Source: Streptomyces sp. Alt3 | GTDB taxonomy: Bacteria > Actinomycetota > Actinomycetes > Streptomycetales > Streptomycetaceae | Assembly: GCF_030719215.1 (NCBI RefSeq) | Contig: NZ_CP120983.1 | Span: forward strand, 5,952,001 to 6,016,000 | Reading direction: 5' to 3' | Length of the DNA stretch: 64,000 bases | In this document: positions 49,752-57,958 of the stretch, piece by piece | How the letters are laid out: every line of letters begins with the position of its first letter | How positions within the stretch are numbered: position 1 is the first letter of the stretch | Notes under the pieces: model-generated | Told to the model about the DNA's origin: nothing | Databases searched by the model: none | What the model saw: only the letters and a program-made list of their open reading frames with translations | Translations under genes and position numbers: made by a program

Positions 49752-50609
49752 TCAGGACTTCTTGCGGAACCTCGACACCGCGAGCGGGGCCATCACCGCG
49801 GTGATGACCACGGTCCAGCCGAGCGTCACCCAGACCGAGTGGGCGAGCGGGCCGCCCATCATCAGGGCGCGGGCCGCGTCCGCCAGGTTGGACAGCGGGT
49901 TGTAGTCGGTGAACGTCTGGAGCCAGCCGGGCATGGTCTGCGTCGGGGCGAAGATGGACGACCCGAACTGGAGCGGCATCAGTACGAGCATCCCCATCCC
50001 CTGGACGGCCTGAGCCGTCTTCATGGTCAGTCCGAGCAGGATGAAGATCCACATGACGGCGGCGCCGAACGCGGCCGACAGGGCGACGGCCCCGATGAGC
50101 CCCAGCACCGACTCCTGGAGTTCCATGCCGAGCGCGAAGCCCATGCCCAGCAGGATCAGCGTGGCGACCATCATCCGGCCGAGCTCGACCACGATCTTCG
50201 CGATGAGCACCGACGAGCGGGCGATCGGCATCGTGCGGAACCGGTCCATGACCCCCTTGCGGAAGTCGTCGTTGACACCGGAACCGACCGCCATGGCGAT
50301 GTTCATGCCCATCATCGCCATCAGGCCGGGGATCAGGTAGTTGAGGTAGTCCTGCCGGTCCCCGCCCATGCTGCCGCCGACCGAGCCGCCGAAGACGTAC
50401 ACGAACAGCAGCGTGAAGATGATCGGCATCAGGAGCGCGTCGAACATCGACTCCGGATCCTTCTTGATCTGGAGCAGGTTGCGCCGCACGAGTGCCCCGA
50501 TGTGGCGCAGGTTGCCGCGCACACCGATCCGGCCCTCGTCGTGGAGCTTCGCGGCCGGTGCGGACGTGCCCGCGCCGGTGGGGGTGGGCGTCAGAGTCGT
50601 CGTGCTCAT
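49752..50609 (-). CDS. ABC-2 type transporter permease (DrrB-like)
   Basis: 285 aa, six helices. The ABC2 membrane family is shown by 'LVRRNLLQIKKDPESMFDALLMPIIFTLLFVYVFGG' (about 40-75), 'VNDDFRKGVMDRFRTMPIARSSVLIAKI' and 'MPGWLQTFTDYNPLSNLADAARALMMG'. These are the daunorubicin-resistance DrrB motifs. It would export an antibiotic or lipid with the ATPase encoded just upstream (4-bp ATGA overlap). Its stop lies 3 bp from the stop of the convergent SARP gene, leaving no room for a terminator. Confidence 0.9.
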   Translation of the reverse strand: MSTTTLTPTPTGAGTSAPAAKLHDEGRIGVRGNLRHIGALVRRNLLQIKKDPESMFDALLMPIIFTLLFVYVFGGSVGGSMGGDRQDYLNYLIPGLMAMMGMNIAMAVGSGVNDDFRKGVMDRFRTMPIARSSVLIAKIVVELGRMMVATLILLGMGFALGMELQESVLGLIGAVALSAAFGAAVMWIFILLGLTMKTAQAVQGMGMLVLMPLQFGSSIFAPTQTMPGWLQTFTDYNPLSNLADAARALMMGGPLAHSVWVTLGWTVVITAVMAPLAVSRFRKKS

Positions 50610-51616
50610 GCCGCGACCTCCTGGGGGATCGTGTCGGTGTGGGTGGCCTTGTCGCCCGTGATGGCCAGGAAGACCTCGTCCAGGCTGGGCAGCGCGGTGG
50701 CCACATGGGCCAGGGAGAAGCCCCGGGTGCCGAGCAGCCCGATCACGGCGGTCAGCTGCTGGTCGCTGAGGATCGGGACCAGGAGCAGTCCCTCGTCCGG
50801 GACCGCCTGGGCGCCGGCGACGCCGTCGAGACCGGCCTCCCGCAGCGCCTGCGCCATCGCGGCCAGTTCGGCCGGGTCGGAGGGCCGGATCTGCAGGGTG
50901 CGGCCGCCGACCTTCGCCTTGAGCTCGTCGACCCCGCCCCGGGCGATGATCCTGCCCTGGTCGATGACGGTGAGCTCGCTGGCCAGCTGCTCGGCCTCCT
51001 CCATGTACTGGGTGGTGAGCAGCACGGTCGCCCCCTCCGCGACCATCCGCTGCACCTCGTCCCAGACCTCGTTGCGGGTCCGCGGGTCGAGCCCCGTCGT
51101 CGGCTCGTCCAGATAGAGGACGGCCGGGCTGCCGATCATGGAGGCGGCCAGGTCCAGGCGCCTGCGCATACCGCCGGAGTAGTCCATGGCGGCCTTCTTC
51201 GCCGCGGGGGTGAGCGAGAAGCGCTCCAGCAGCTCGTCGGCGCGGGACCGGGCCTTCTTGCGCGGCAGGTCGAGCAGCCGCCCGATCATGTAGAGGTTCT
51301 CCCAGCCGGAGAGCTTCTCGTCGACCGAGGCGTACTGCCCGGTGAGGCCTATGGTGCGGCGCAGCTGCCGGGGCTGCTTCACCACGTCGTAGCCGGCCAC
51401 GACCGCGTGACCGGCGTCGGGCACGATCAGGGTGGACAGGCAGCGTACGAGGGTGGTCTTTCCGGCTCCGTTGGGTCCCAGCACGCCGAGGACGGTGCCC
51501 TCGCGCACGTCGAGGTCCACCCCGTCCAGCGCCTTGGTCTCGCCGTAGTGCTTGACCAGCCCCCGTACCTCGACGGCGTTCGTGCCGCCCTTGAGGTTCT
51601 TGTCGTTTCGCGTCAT
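50606..51616 (-). CDS. ABC transporter ATPase (DrrA-like)
   Basis: 336 aa. Walker A GPNGAGKTT, signature YSGGMRRRLDLA, Walker B VLYLDEPTTGLDPRTR, and the DrrA C-terminal region ('LKAKVGGRTLQIRPSD ... ATALPSLDEVFLAITG') identify a drug-exporter ATPase. Start codons ATG 51625, 51622 and 51616 are all in frame with no strong ribosome site; I use 51616 because a -10 placed 8 bp after the repeat array would put the transcript start there. The array at 51638-51689 suggests activation by a SARP, perhaps the neighbour at 46446. Confidence 0.9.
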   Translation of the reverse strand: MTRNDKNLKGGTNAVEVRGLVKHYGETKALDGVDLDVREGTVLGVLGPNGAGKTTLVRCLSTLIVPDAGHAVVAGYDVVKQPRQLRRTIGLTGQYASVDEKLSGWENLYMIGRLLDLPRKKARSRADELLERFSLTPAAKKAAMDYSGGMRRRLDLAASMIGSPAVLYLDEPTTGLDPRTRNEVWDEVQRMVAEGATVLLTTQYMEEAEQLASELTVIDQGRIIARGGVDELKAKVGGRTLQIRPSDPAELAAMAQALREAGLDGVAGAQAVPDEGLLLVPILSDQQLTAVIGLLGTRGFSLAHVATALPSLDEVFLAITGDKATHTDTIPQEVAA

Positions 51617-51637
51617 GGACATCATCAGACCAGCCGT

Positions 51638-51689
51638 CACCGACAACTCACCGACATGTCGCCGACAGCGGATCGGCAGGGGACCGACA
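51638..51689 (-). promoter_or_regulatory. Five direct repeats with 11-bp period, SARP-type operator candidate
   Basis: Plus-strand units CACCGACA (51638), CACCGACA (51649), CGCCGACA (51660), GATCGGCA (51671) and GACCGACA (51682) start exactly 11 bp apart; read on the gene strand the unit is TGTCGGTG. SARP activators bind heptamer repeats with this helical spacing just upstream of the -10. The array ends about 22 bp before ATG 51616. Confidence 0.65.
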
Positions 51690-51694
51690 GAAGG

Positions 51695-51731
51695 CGACAG
51701 CCCGCCGATGGGGGAAGTCGGCGGGCTGTCG
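51695..51731 (-). terminator. Terminator of panB
   Basis: Fourteen-bp perfect stem CGACAGCCCGCCGA (51695-51708) / TCGGCGGGCTGTCG (51718-51731), 9-nt loop, about 27 nt past the panB stop at 51758. Confidence 0.8.
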
Positions 51732-51757
51732 GTGGTGCGGCAGTGGTCGTGTGGGCG

Positions 51758-52645
51758 TCAGTGGAAGGTGTGCTCCGCCGCCGGGAAGGTGCCGCCGACG
51801 ACCTCTTCGGCGAACTCCCTGGCGGCGTCGGTCATCACCTGACGCAGATTCGCGTACTGCTTGGTGAAGCGCGGGACCTTGCCGCCGGTCAGTCCGACCA
51901 TGTCGGTGTAGACCAGCACCTGCGCGTCCGTGTCGGGCCCGGCGCCGATGCCGACGGTCGGGATGTGCAGGGTGCGGGTGACCTCGGCCGCGAGCTCGGC
52001 CGGCACGAGCTCCAGGACGACGGCGAACGCGCCCGCGTCCTGTACCGCCTTCGCGTCGCGCAGCAGCTGCTGGGCTGCCTCCTCGCCGCGGCCCTGGACC
52101 CGGTAGCCCATCGCGTTGACGGACTGCGGGGTCAGGCCGATGTGCCCCATGACCGGGATCCCCGCCTCGACCAGGAGCCGGATCTGCTCGTGGGAGCGCT
52201 CGCCGCCCTCCAGCTTGACCGCGCCGACACCGGCGTCCTTGATCAGCCTGGTGGCGTTGCGGAGAGCCTGGACCGGGCCTTCCTGGTACGCCCCGAACGG
52301 CAGGTCGGCCACGATGAGGGCGCGCTTGGTGCCGCGTACGACGGCGGCCGCGAGGATGGCCATCTCGTCCATCGTGACGGGCACGGTGGTCTCGTAGCCG
52401 AGGTGGCAGTTGCCCATGGAGTCACCGACGAGCATGACCGGGATGCCGGCCTCGTCGAAGACGGACGCGGTCATCGCGTCGTAGGCGGTGAGCATGGGCC
52501 ACTTCTCGCCGCGCTCAGTGGCGGCGGCGATGTCGTGGACGCTGATGCGGCGGGTGCTGCTGCCCCCGTACAGCGCCTTGCCGGCGCCGGGGGTCGGACC
52601 CGCGGGGGGTGTGGCGGACTGGTTCTGCGCAGCCTGAAGCGACAT
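51758..52645 (-). CDS. panB: 3-methyl-2-oxobutanoate hydroxymethyltransferase
   Basis: 295 aa. First committed step of pantothenate synthesis: transfers a hydroxymethyl group from methylene-THF to 2-oxoisovalerate to give ketopantoate. Family segments: 'MLTAYDAMTASVFDEAGIPVMLVGDSMGNCHLGYETTVPVT' (metal-binding Asp), 'IVADLPFGAYQEG', 'VGAVKLEGG' (substrate Lys), 'MGHIGLTPQSVNAMGYRVQGR' and 'LELVPAELA' (catalytic Glu). An extra polar N-terminus of about 30 residues is normal in streptomycetes. ATG 52645 has AAGGAG 9 nt upstream. Confidence 0.95.
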   Translation of the reverse strand: MSLQAAQNQSATPPAGPTPGAGKALYGGSSTRRISVHDIAAATERGEKWPMLTAYDAMTASVFDEAGIPVMLVGDSMGNCHLGYETTVPVTMDEMAILAAAVVRGTKRALIVADLPFGAYQEGPVQALRNATRLIKDAGVGAVKLEGGERSHEQIRLLVEAGIPVMGHIGLTPQSVNAMGYRVQGRGEEAAQQLLRDAKAVQDAGAFAVVLELVPAELAAEVTRTLHIPTVGIGAGPDTDAQVLVYTDMVGLTGGKVPRFTKQYANLRQVMTDAAREFAEEVVGGTFPAAEHTFH

Positions 52646-52781
52646 GGCCAACGGCTCCTTCGTCATCTCGAGGCGCCCTGACGGCGTCCCCGGATCCCTT
52701 CCATGGTGGCATCCCGGAACGGTTCCCGGGAAGTGGGCCCGCCGCGCCCGGTGAACCCTGCGCGGCAACCGGGTAAAGTCT

Positions 52782-52810
52782 TTCCAATACGAGACGGTCT
52801 CGTATTGGAA
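52782..52810. promoter_or_regulatory. Perfect 29-bp palindrome, repressor operator
   Basis: TTCCAATACGAGAC (52782-52795), centre G52796, GTCTCGTATTGGAA (52797-52810). It ends 6 bp before a TAGTGT -10 (52817-52822) of the MFS gene at 52830 and so would block transcription when bound. The TetR gene at 54547, just after the MFS gene, is the obvious candidate binder. Confidence 0.75.
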
Positions 52811-52829
52811 TTCGCCTAGTGTCGTCGCC

Positions 52830-54437
52830 ATGTCCATACCGTCCGGCGCTCCCGTCGCCGCGCCCCGTGTCCCGGAGGCGGTCCACCGCCGCCGCTGGGC
52901 CATCCTCGGCGTCCTCATGTTCAGCCTGCTCATCGTCGTTCTGGACAACTCGATCCTGAACGTCGCGGTCAAGACGATCGCCAGCCCCGCGCCGACCGGT
53001 ATCGGCGCCACCCAGAGCGAGCTGGAGTGGGCGATCAACTCCTACACGCTCGTCTTCGCCGGCCTGCTGTTCACGGCCGGCCTGCTGGGCGACCGCATCG
53101 GCCGCAAGAAGGTCCTGCTGGCCGGAATCCTCGTCTTCGGCATCGGCTCGGCCCTGGCCGCGCTCTCCTCGTCCCCCGGTGAACTCATCACCTGGCGCGC
53201 TCTGATGGGCTTCGGCGCGGCGTTCGTGATGCCCGCCACACTCGCCGTCCTGATGAACGTCTTCGAGCGCGACGAACAGCCCAAGGCCATCGGTATCTGG
53301 GCCGGCAGCGTCGGCCTCGGCATCGCGATCGGCCCGATCACCGGCGGTCTGCTCCTGGAGCACTTCTGGTGGGGCTCGATCTTCCTGGTCAACGTGCCCG
53401 TGGTGGTCCTCGCGCTCATCGCCATGGCCGTACTCGTGCCGGACTCCAAGGACCCTGCCCCCGGCCGTGTCGACCCGCTCGGGGTCGTCCTTTCAGTCAT
53501 CGGCCTGGTCCTGCTGGTCTACGGCATCATCCGGGGCGGTGAGCTGGCCTCCTTCACCGACGTCACCGTCCTCGCACCGCTGATCGGCGGCCTGCTGGTC
53601 CTGACGGGTTTCGTGTGGCACGAGAAGCGCAGCAGCCACCCGTCCATCGACATCGCCTACTTCCGCGAGCCCGCCTTCTCCGCCGCCGTCGCGGCCATCG
53701 CGCTGGTCTTCTTCGCGCTGATGGGCGTCACCTTCTTCTCCGCCTTCTACCTCCAGAGCGTGCGCGGCTACACCGCGCTGGAGTCCGGGCTGCTGATCCT
53801 GCCGCTCGCCGCCGCACAGATGATCTTCGCGCCGCGCGCCCGGCTGGTCGTCGACCGGTTCGGGGCCCGGGCGGTCTGCACCGTCGGCATGCTGCTCGTC
53901 GCCGCGGGCCTCGCCGCCTTCGCCCTGTTCGACGCGGACACCCCGCTGTGGGTGCTGTGCCTGGTCTTCTTCGTCCAGGGCACCGGCATGGCGCACATCA
54001 TGCCGCCGGTCACCGTCGCCGTCATGCAGGCGCTGCCCCGCGAGCGGGCGGGCTCGGGCTCCGCGATCAACAACACGTTCCGCCAGGTCGGCGGTGCGCT
54101 CGGCATAGCCGTGCTCGGCTCGGTGCTCTCCACCGTCTACCGGGGTGACATCGAGGGCCACCTCGACGGCGTCCCGGCCGCCGCGCGGGACGTCGCGGGC
54201 GAGTCCATCGAGGCGACCCTCGGTGTCGCCGAGAAGCTGGGCCCGGCGGGGAAGCCGCTGGTCGCCGCGGCGAACGACGCGTTCATCGGTGCGATGCACG
54301 TGACCGCGCTCGGCTCCGCCGCGGTCGCGCTGATCGGCGCTGCCGTGGTGGCCCTGTTCCTGCCGGGCAGGCCGGTGGTGCGGGGCGAACGGGTCCCGGA
54401 CCCGCTGGACACCGGGGAACCGGTGCGCCAGTCCTGA
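52830..54437 (+). CDS. MFS drug exporter, DHA2 14-helix type
   Basis: 535 aa. DHA2 features: 'MFSLLIVVLDNSILNVAVKTI' helix 1 with the Asp-Asn pair, motif A 'LGDRIGRKKVLLAGI', 'GIWAGSVGLGIAIGPITGGLLLEHFWWGSIFLVNVP' (motif C), and fourteen hydrophobic segments. Likely exports a toxic compound by H+ antiport. ATG 52830 has no ribosome site; TAGTGT 7 nt upstream indicates leaderless expression. A 29-bp palindrome overlaps the promoter and a TetR gene follows 109 bp downstream, together forming a repressor/exporter unit. Confidence 0.9.
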   Translation: MSIPSGAPVAAPRVPEAVHRRRWAILGVLMFSLLIVVLDNSILNVAVKTIASPAPTGIGATQSELEWAINSYTLVFAGLLFTAGLLGDRIGRKKVLLAGILVFGIGSALAALSSSPGELITWRALMGFGAAFVMPATLAVLMNVFERDEQPKAIGIWAGSVGLGIAIGPITGGLLLEHFWWGSIFLVNVPVVVLALIAMAVLVPDSKDPAPGRVDPLGVVLSVIGLVLLVYGIIRGGELASFTDVTVLAPLIGGLLVLTGFVWHEKRSSHPSIDIAYFREPAFSAAVAAIALVFFALMGVTFFSAFYLQSVRGYTALESGLLILPLAAAQMIFAPRARLVVDRFGARAVCTVGMLLVAAGLAAFALFDADTPLWVLCLVFFVQGTGMAHIMPPVTVAVMQALPRERAGSGSAINNTFRQVGGALGIAVLGSVLSTVYRGDIEGHLDGVPAAARDVAGESIEATLGVAEKLGPAGKPLVAAANDAFIGAMHVTALGSAAVALIGAAVVALFLPGRPVVRGERVPDPLDTGEPVRQS

Positions 54438-54447
54438 TCCGCCCCTG

Positions 54448-54480
54448 CGGCCGGGGAGGAAGTCGCTCCGCCCCCGGCCG
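54448..54480 (+). terminator. Weak terminator after the MFS gene
   Basis: CGGCCGGGG (54448-54456) / CCCCGGCCG (54472-54480) around a 15-nt loop, just after the MFS stop. It may partly separate the MFS and TetR transcripts. Confidence 0.45.
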
Positions 54481-54546
54481 GTCGGCGAGAATCGAGAGGT
54501 ACGGCGACACAGCGAGCGGCGGACGGCGCGGCGAGAGGCGGACCAG

Positions 54547-55248
54547 GTGCGGCAGGCGGCACAGAACCCGGCGCAGGACCCGGCCGCAGGCCCTGCGGGC
54601 CCGCCCTGCCAGGGCCAGGAGCCGCGTCGTGGCCGTCCCCGCAGCGCGGCCGTGGAGCGGGCGATCCTCGACGCCGTCGTCCAGCTGCTGGAGGCGGGGG
54701 AGACCCTGGACGGGCTGTCCATCGAGCGGATCGCCCGGACGGCGGGCGTCGGCAAGGCCACCATCTACCGCCGCTGGAGCGGCAAGGAGGAGCTCTTCGT
54801 CGACGTCCTGCGCGACATCGAGCCCCCCGATCCCGCACTCTCCGGAACCGCCGGCCTGGACGACCTGCGGGTACTGCTGGAGTCGATGCGCACGCGCGGT
54901 CTCGCACAGCGGTCCTCCGCCCTCCTGCACAACGTGTTCGTGCAGATGAAGAAGCACCCCCGGCTCTGGACGGAGTACCAGAACACCGTCATCGCGCCCC
55001 GCCGCGTCGCGATGGTGGCCGCCGTGCAGCGGGCGGTGGACGCGGGGGAGTTGCGCGACGACCTCGACGTGGAGCTCATGGACGACCTTTTCCTGGGACC
55101 CATGCTCGTCCGCACGGTCCACCGTCCCGAGGCGCCCCTGCCGGAGGACCTCGCCGACCGCATCATCGCGACCCTCCTCCAGGGCCTCGCGCCGCGCGCG
55201 CAGAAACAGCAGGTCACAGCCGTGGAACCGACGACCGCCTCCGCGTGA
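54547..55248 (+). CDS. TetR family regulator (likely controls the upstream MFS gene)
   Basis: 233 aa. After a Pro/Gln-rich N-terminus of about 27 residues comes 'RRGRPRSAAVERAILDAVVQLL' and the helix-turn-helix 'LSIERIARTAGVGKATIYRRWSGKEELFVDVL' (about 58-89). The C-terminal domain ('LHNVFVQMKKHPRLWTEYQNTVIAPRR') is TetR_C_11-like. GTG 54547 is the start used; residues before the RRGRPR stretch could be shorter in reality. Position next to an exporter whose promoter holds a 29-bp palindrome supports a repressor role. Confidence 0.87.
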   Translation: MRQAAQNPAQDPAAGPAGPPCQGQEPRRGRPRSAAVERAILDAVVQLLEAGETLDGLSIERIARTAGVGKATIYRRWSGKEELFVDVLRDIEPPDPALSGTAGLDDLRVLLESMRTRGLAQRSSALLHNVFVQMKKHPRLWTEYQNTVIAPRRVAMVAAVQRAVDAGELRDDLDVELMDDLFLGPMLVRTVHRPEAPLPEDLADRIIATLLQGLAPRAQKQQVTAVEPTTASA

Positions 55249-55415
55249 CTGTTCTGTCACAAGCCCCACAAGGGCCTTCCGGGCCGGAACCTGCGACGCC
55301 GCGCCGGTCGTCCTGATGGCAGAACGGCCGTCGTCGACGGCGAGAACGGCGTCACCCATCGCCTAGGGTCGGGAGGCGCGGTGATGTGTACGGCAAGGCA
55401 GTGAGGACGAGCGCA

Positions 55416-56438
55416 ATGGTGCAGGCGTACAGGGCGGACACCGAGAACGCCGGTGCGGGTCCGCAGCCGGTCTCCCGTTTCCGGGCCATGCGCCGGAAAC
55501 TGGTCTCGGACCCGGGTATCTGGCGGCGGGGCATTCTCCTGGCGCTCTGCTCGGTCCTCCTGACCGTCGTGCTGGTCCTCCACTCGGACATCCCGAACAC
55601 CATCGGCAACACGGGCAGCCTCATCGAGACGTTCCTGCCCTGGTTCGGCCTCTTCGTGCCGGTGCTGCTGATCCTCGGACTGGTAAGGCGCTCGGCGACG
55701 GCGGTGATCGCCCTCGTGCTGCCGGCCGCCGTCTGGCTGAACCTCTTCGGCGGCCTGCTGTTCGCCGACAAGTCGGGGGCCGGCGGCAACCTCACCGTCG
55801 CCACGCACAACGTCAACGCGGGCAACCCCGACCCCGCGGGCACCGCCCAGCAGGTCGCCGGCTCCGGCGCGGACATCCTGGCCCTGCAGGAACTGCCGAG
55901 CGGCAAGGTGGAGGCGTACGAGGACGCCCTCGCCGACCGTTATCCGCACCACTCCGTGCAGGGCACCGTGGGCCTGTGGAGCAAGTACCCCGTCACGGAC
56001 TCCAGCCCTGTGGACATCAAGCTGGGCTGGACCCGCGCGATGAGCGCCACCGTCACCACCCCCGAGGGCCCGATCAAGGTGTACGTCGCCCACCTCCCCT
56101 CGGTGCGGGTCAAGCTGAACGCCGGCTTCACCGCCAACCAGCGGGACGACAGCGCCGACGCCCTGGGCGAGGCGATCGCCGACGACCCCGTTGAGCGGGT
56201 CGTCCTGCTCGGCGACCTGAACGGCACGATGAACGACCGCTCGCTGAACGCGGTCACCGCCCAGATGCGCTCCACCCAGGGCGCCGCGGGCGACGGCTTC
56301 GGCTTCAGCTGGCCCGCGTCCTTCCCGATGGCGCGGATCGACCAGATCATGGTGCGGGGCGTCGAACCCCGCGCATCCTGGACCCTCCCCGCCACGGACA
56401 GCGACCACCTCCCGATCGCGGCCCGCGTGCAGTGGTGA
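55416..56438 (+). CDS. Membrane-anchored endonuclease/exonuclease/phosphatase family protein
   Basis: 340 aa. Three membrane helices (about 35-110: 'GILLALCSVLLTVVLVLHSD', 'FLPWFGLFVPVLLILGLV', 'ATAVIALVLPAAVWLNLFGGLLF') precede an EEP domain outside the cell: 'LTVATHNVNAGNPDPAG' (Asn), 'DILALQELPSG' (metal Glu), 'VYVAHLPSV' , 'VLLGDLNGTMNDRSL' (Asp/Asn) and 'ATDSDHLPIAARV' (Asp-His). Substrate may be DNA, phosphoinositide-like lipid or another phosphodiester; VanJ/SCO-type relatives confer teicoplanin resistance. ATG 55416 has AGGA upstream. Confidence 0.87.
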   Translation: MVQAYRADTENAGAGPQPVSRFRAMRRKLVSDPGIWRRGILLALCSVLLTVVLVLHSDIPNTIGNTGSLIETFLPWFGLFVPVLLILGLVRRSATAVIALVLPAAVWLNLFGGLLFADKSGAGGNLTVATHNVNAGNPDPAGTAQQVAGSGADILALQELPSGKVEAYEDALADRYPHHSVQGTVGLWSKYPVTDSSPVDIKLGWTRAMSATVTTPEGPIKVYVAHLPSVRVKLNAGFTANQRDDSADALGEAIADDPVERVVLLGDLNGTMNDRSLNAVTAQMRSTQGAAGDGFGFSWPASFPMARIDQIMVRGVEPRASWTLPATDSDHLPIAARVQW

Positions 56439-56773
56439 GTGCCTCGCGAAGGTGAGCGCTGCCCCTCCGGCAGGCGGTACGCTCGCAGCCATGTCCAGCC
56501 CCGAGTCCGACAGAATCGGGCCGCCGGTTCGCCGGTGGCCGGTCATCGACGCCGAAAGCCTCTGACCCCGGCGGTCACCGGGCTCTCCCCGTCGCGCCGT
56601 CGGCCACCGCCGGATCCTCACGGCGGTGCGGGCCGACTTCCATGTCCGTGACGAACACCGGGCATTCCACCGCGTCGCCGTCCTCGCGCTCCCACGCGTG
56701 AGGACGGGCGCGGCCCGCATCCCCTGCACACCGCTCGTTCCTCCGACGGTTCCGTACAAGGGGTTCCCTTCTC
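56439..56773 (+). other. Intergenic region with a 24-codon leaderless ORF
   Basis: This 335-bp gap before the chloramphenicol-type exporter holds a 24-aa frame at 56491-56565 (MSSPESDRIGPPVRRWPVID, then AESL). It has TACGCT (56478-56483) 7 nt before its ATG, the leaderless arrangement used elsewhere in this window. It may be a leader peptide or the stump of a lost gene. The remaining 208 bp have no supported gene; AAGGG-GTT-CCCTT (56758-56770) forms a small hairpin covering the exporter's ribosome site. Confidence 0.4.
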
Positions 56774-57958
56774 ATGCCATTCGCTGTCCACGTGCTCGGG
56801 CTGGCCGTCTTCGCCCAGGGCACTTCGGAGTTCATGCTGGCCGGCCTGCTCTCGGGCATCGCCGGTGACCTGCACGTCTCACTCGGCGCCGCCGGGCTGC
56901 TGACCTCGGCCTTCGCGGTCGGGATGGTGATCGGCGCGCCGCTCACCGCTCTGGCCGGCCGCACCTGGCCCCGGCGCGGGGCCCTGCTGTCCTTCCTCGG
57001 CGTCTTCGTCGCCGTCCACGTCGTCGGCGCGCTGACGTCCAGCTACGGCGTGCTGCTCGCCACCCGGGTCGTCGGGGCGCTGGCCAACGCGGGCTTCTGG
57101 GCCGTGGCGTTGGTCACCGCTCTGGCGATGGTGGGCCCGCACCAGCGGGCGCGGGCCACCGCCGTGGTCGTCGGCGGGGTCACCCTCGCGTGCGTCGTGG
57201 GCGTTCCGGCGGGGGCCGCGCTCGGCGAACTGTGGGGCTGGCGCTCGGCGTTCTGGGCGGTGGCGCTCGTGTCCGTACCGGCCGCGGTCGCCTTGCTGGT
57301 GGCCGTGCCGGGCGGCCGGCCCGGCGACGCGCCGACGGTGAGTGCCAGGAGTGAACTGCGCGCCCTCGCCCGGCCGCGGCTGCTGCTGACGCTGCTGGTC
57401 ATGGCGCTCGTGCAGGGCGCGACCTTCTGCACGTTCTCGTATTTGGAACCGCTGTTCACCCGGGTCACCGGCTTCGGCGCCGGCTGGGTGCCCGTGGTGC
57501 TGGCGCTGTTCGGCGTCGGCTCGTTCGTGGGCGTCACGCTGGCCGGACGCCTGGCCGACGCGCGCCCGGCAGCGGTCATCGGTATCGGCATGACCGCGCT
57601 GGCCGCCGGCTGGGCGGCACTGGCACTGACCGCCGCCGACCCGGTGGCGGCGCTCGTCCTCGTCCTGCTCCAGGGGGCGCTCGCCTTCGGTACGGGAACC
57701 ACGTTGATCACCCGGGTCTTCCAACTGGCCCCGGACGCGCCGACCATGGCAGGGCCCTTCGCGACGGCCGCCTTCAACGTGGGCGCCGCGACCGGACCTT
57801 GGCTGGGCGGACTGGCCCTCGGCGCCGGCCTCGGCTTCCGCGCCCCGGTCTGGGTGAGCGCCCTGCTCATGTGCGCGGCGCTCGTGGGCGCCGGAGTGCC
57901 GGCGCTGTCGTCGCGCGTCGTGACGGCCCGCTCCGGGGCGGGTGTACCCATCGAGTGA
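56774..57958 (+). CDS. Cmx/CmrA-type chloramphenicol efflux MFS transporter
   Basis: 394 aa, 12 helices. The start MPFAVHVLGLAVFAQGTSEF and 'GLLTSAFAVGMVIGAPLTALAGRTWPRRGALLSFLGVF' closely follow the Cmx/CmrA/CmlR chloramphenicol exporters; motif C-like 'GVTLACVVGVPAGAALGELWGWRSAFWAVAL' is present. It probably exports chloramphenicol or a similar phenylpropanoid compound; actual resistance is inferred. The ribosome site AAGGGG (56758-56763) is part of a hairpin, and a short leaderless ORF lies upstream, so translation-coupled induction is conceivable. Confidence 0.87.
   Translation: MPFAVHVLGLAVFAQGTSEFMLAGLLSGIAGDLHVSLGAAGLLTSAFAVGMVIGAPLTALAGRTWPRRGALLSFLGVFVAVHVVGALTSSYGVLLATRVVGALANAGFWAVALVTALAMVGPHQRARATAVVVGGVTLACVVGVPAGAALGELWGWRSAFWAVALVSVPAAVALLVAVPGGRPGDAPTVSARSELRALARPRLLLTLLVMALVQGATFCTFSYLEPLFTRVTGFGAGWVPVVLALFGVGSFVGVTLAGRLADARPAAVIGIGMTALAAGWAALALTAADPVAALVLVLLQGALAFGTGTTLITRVFQLAPDAPTMAGPFATAAFNVGAATGPWLGGLALGAGLGFRAPVWVSALLMCAALVGAGVPALSSRVVTARSGAGVPIE

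Noticed and set aside
56575..56775. Minus-strand small ORF (contains WEREDGDAVECPVFVTDMEVG)
   Set aside because: Its composition is protein-like, but its only ATG overlaps the exporter start and no ribosome site is present; support is too thin for a gene call.
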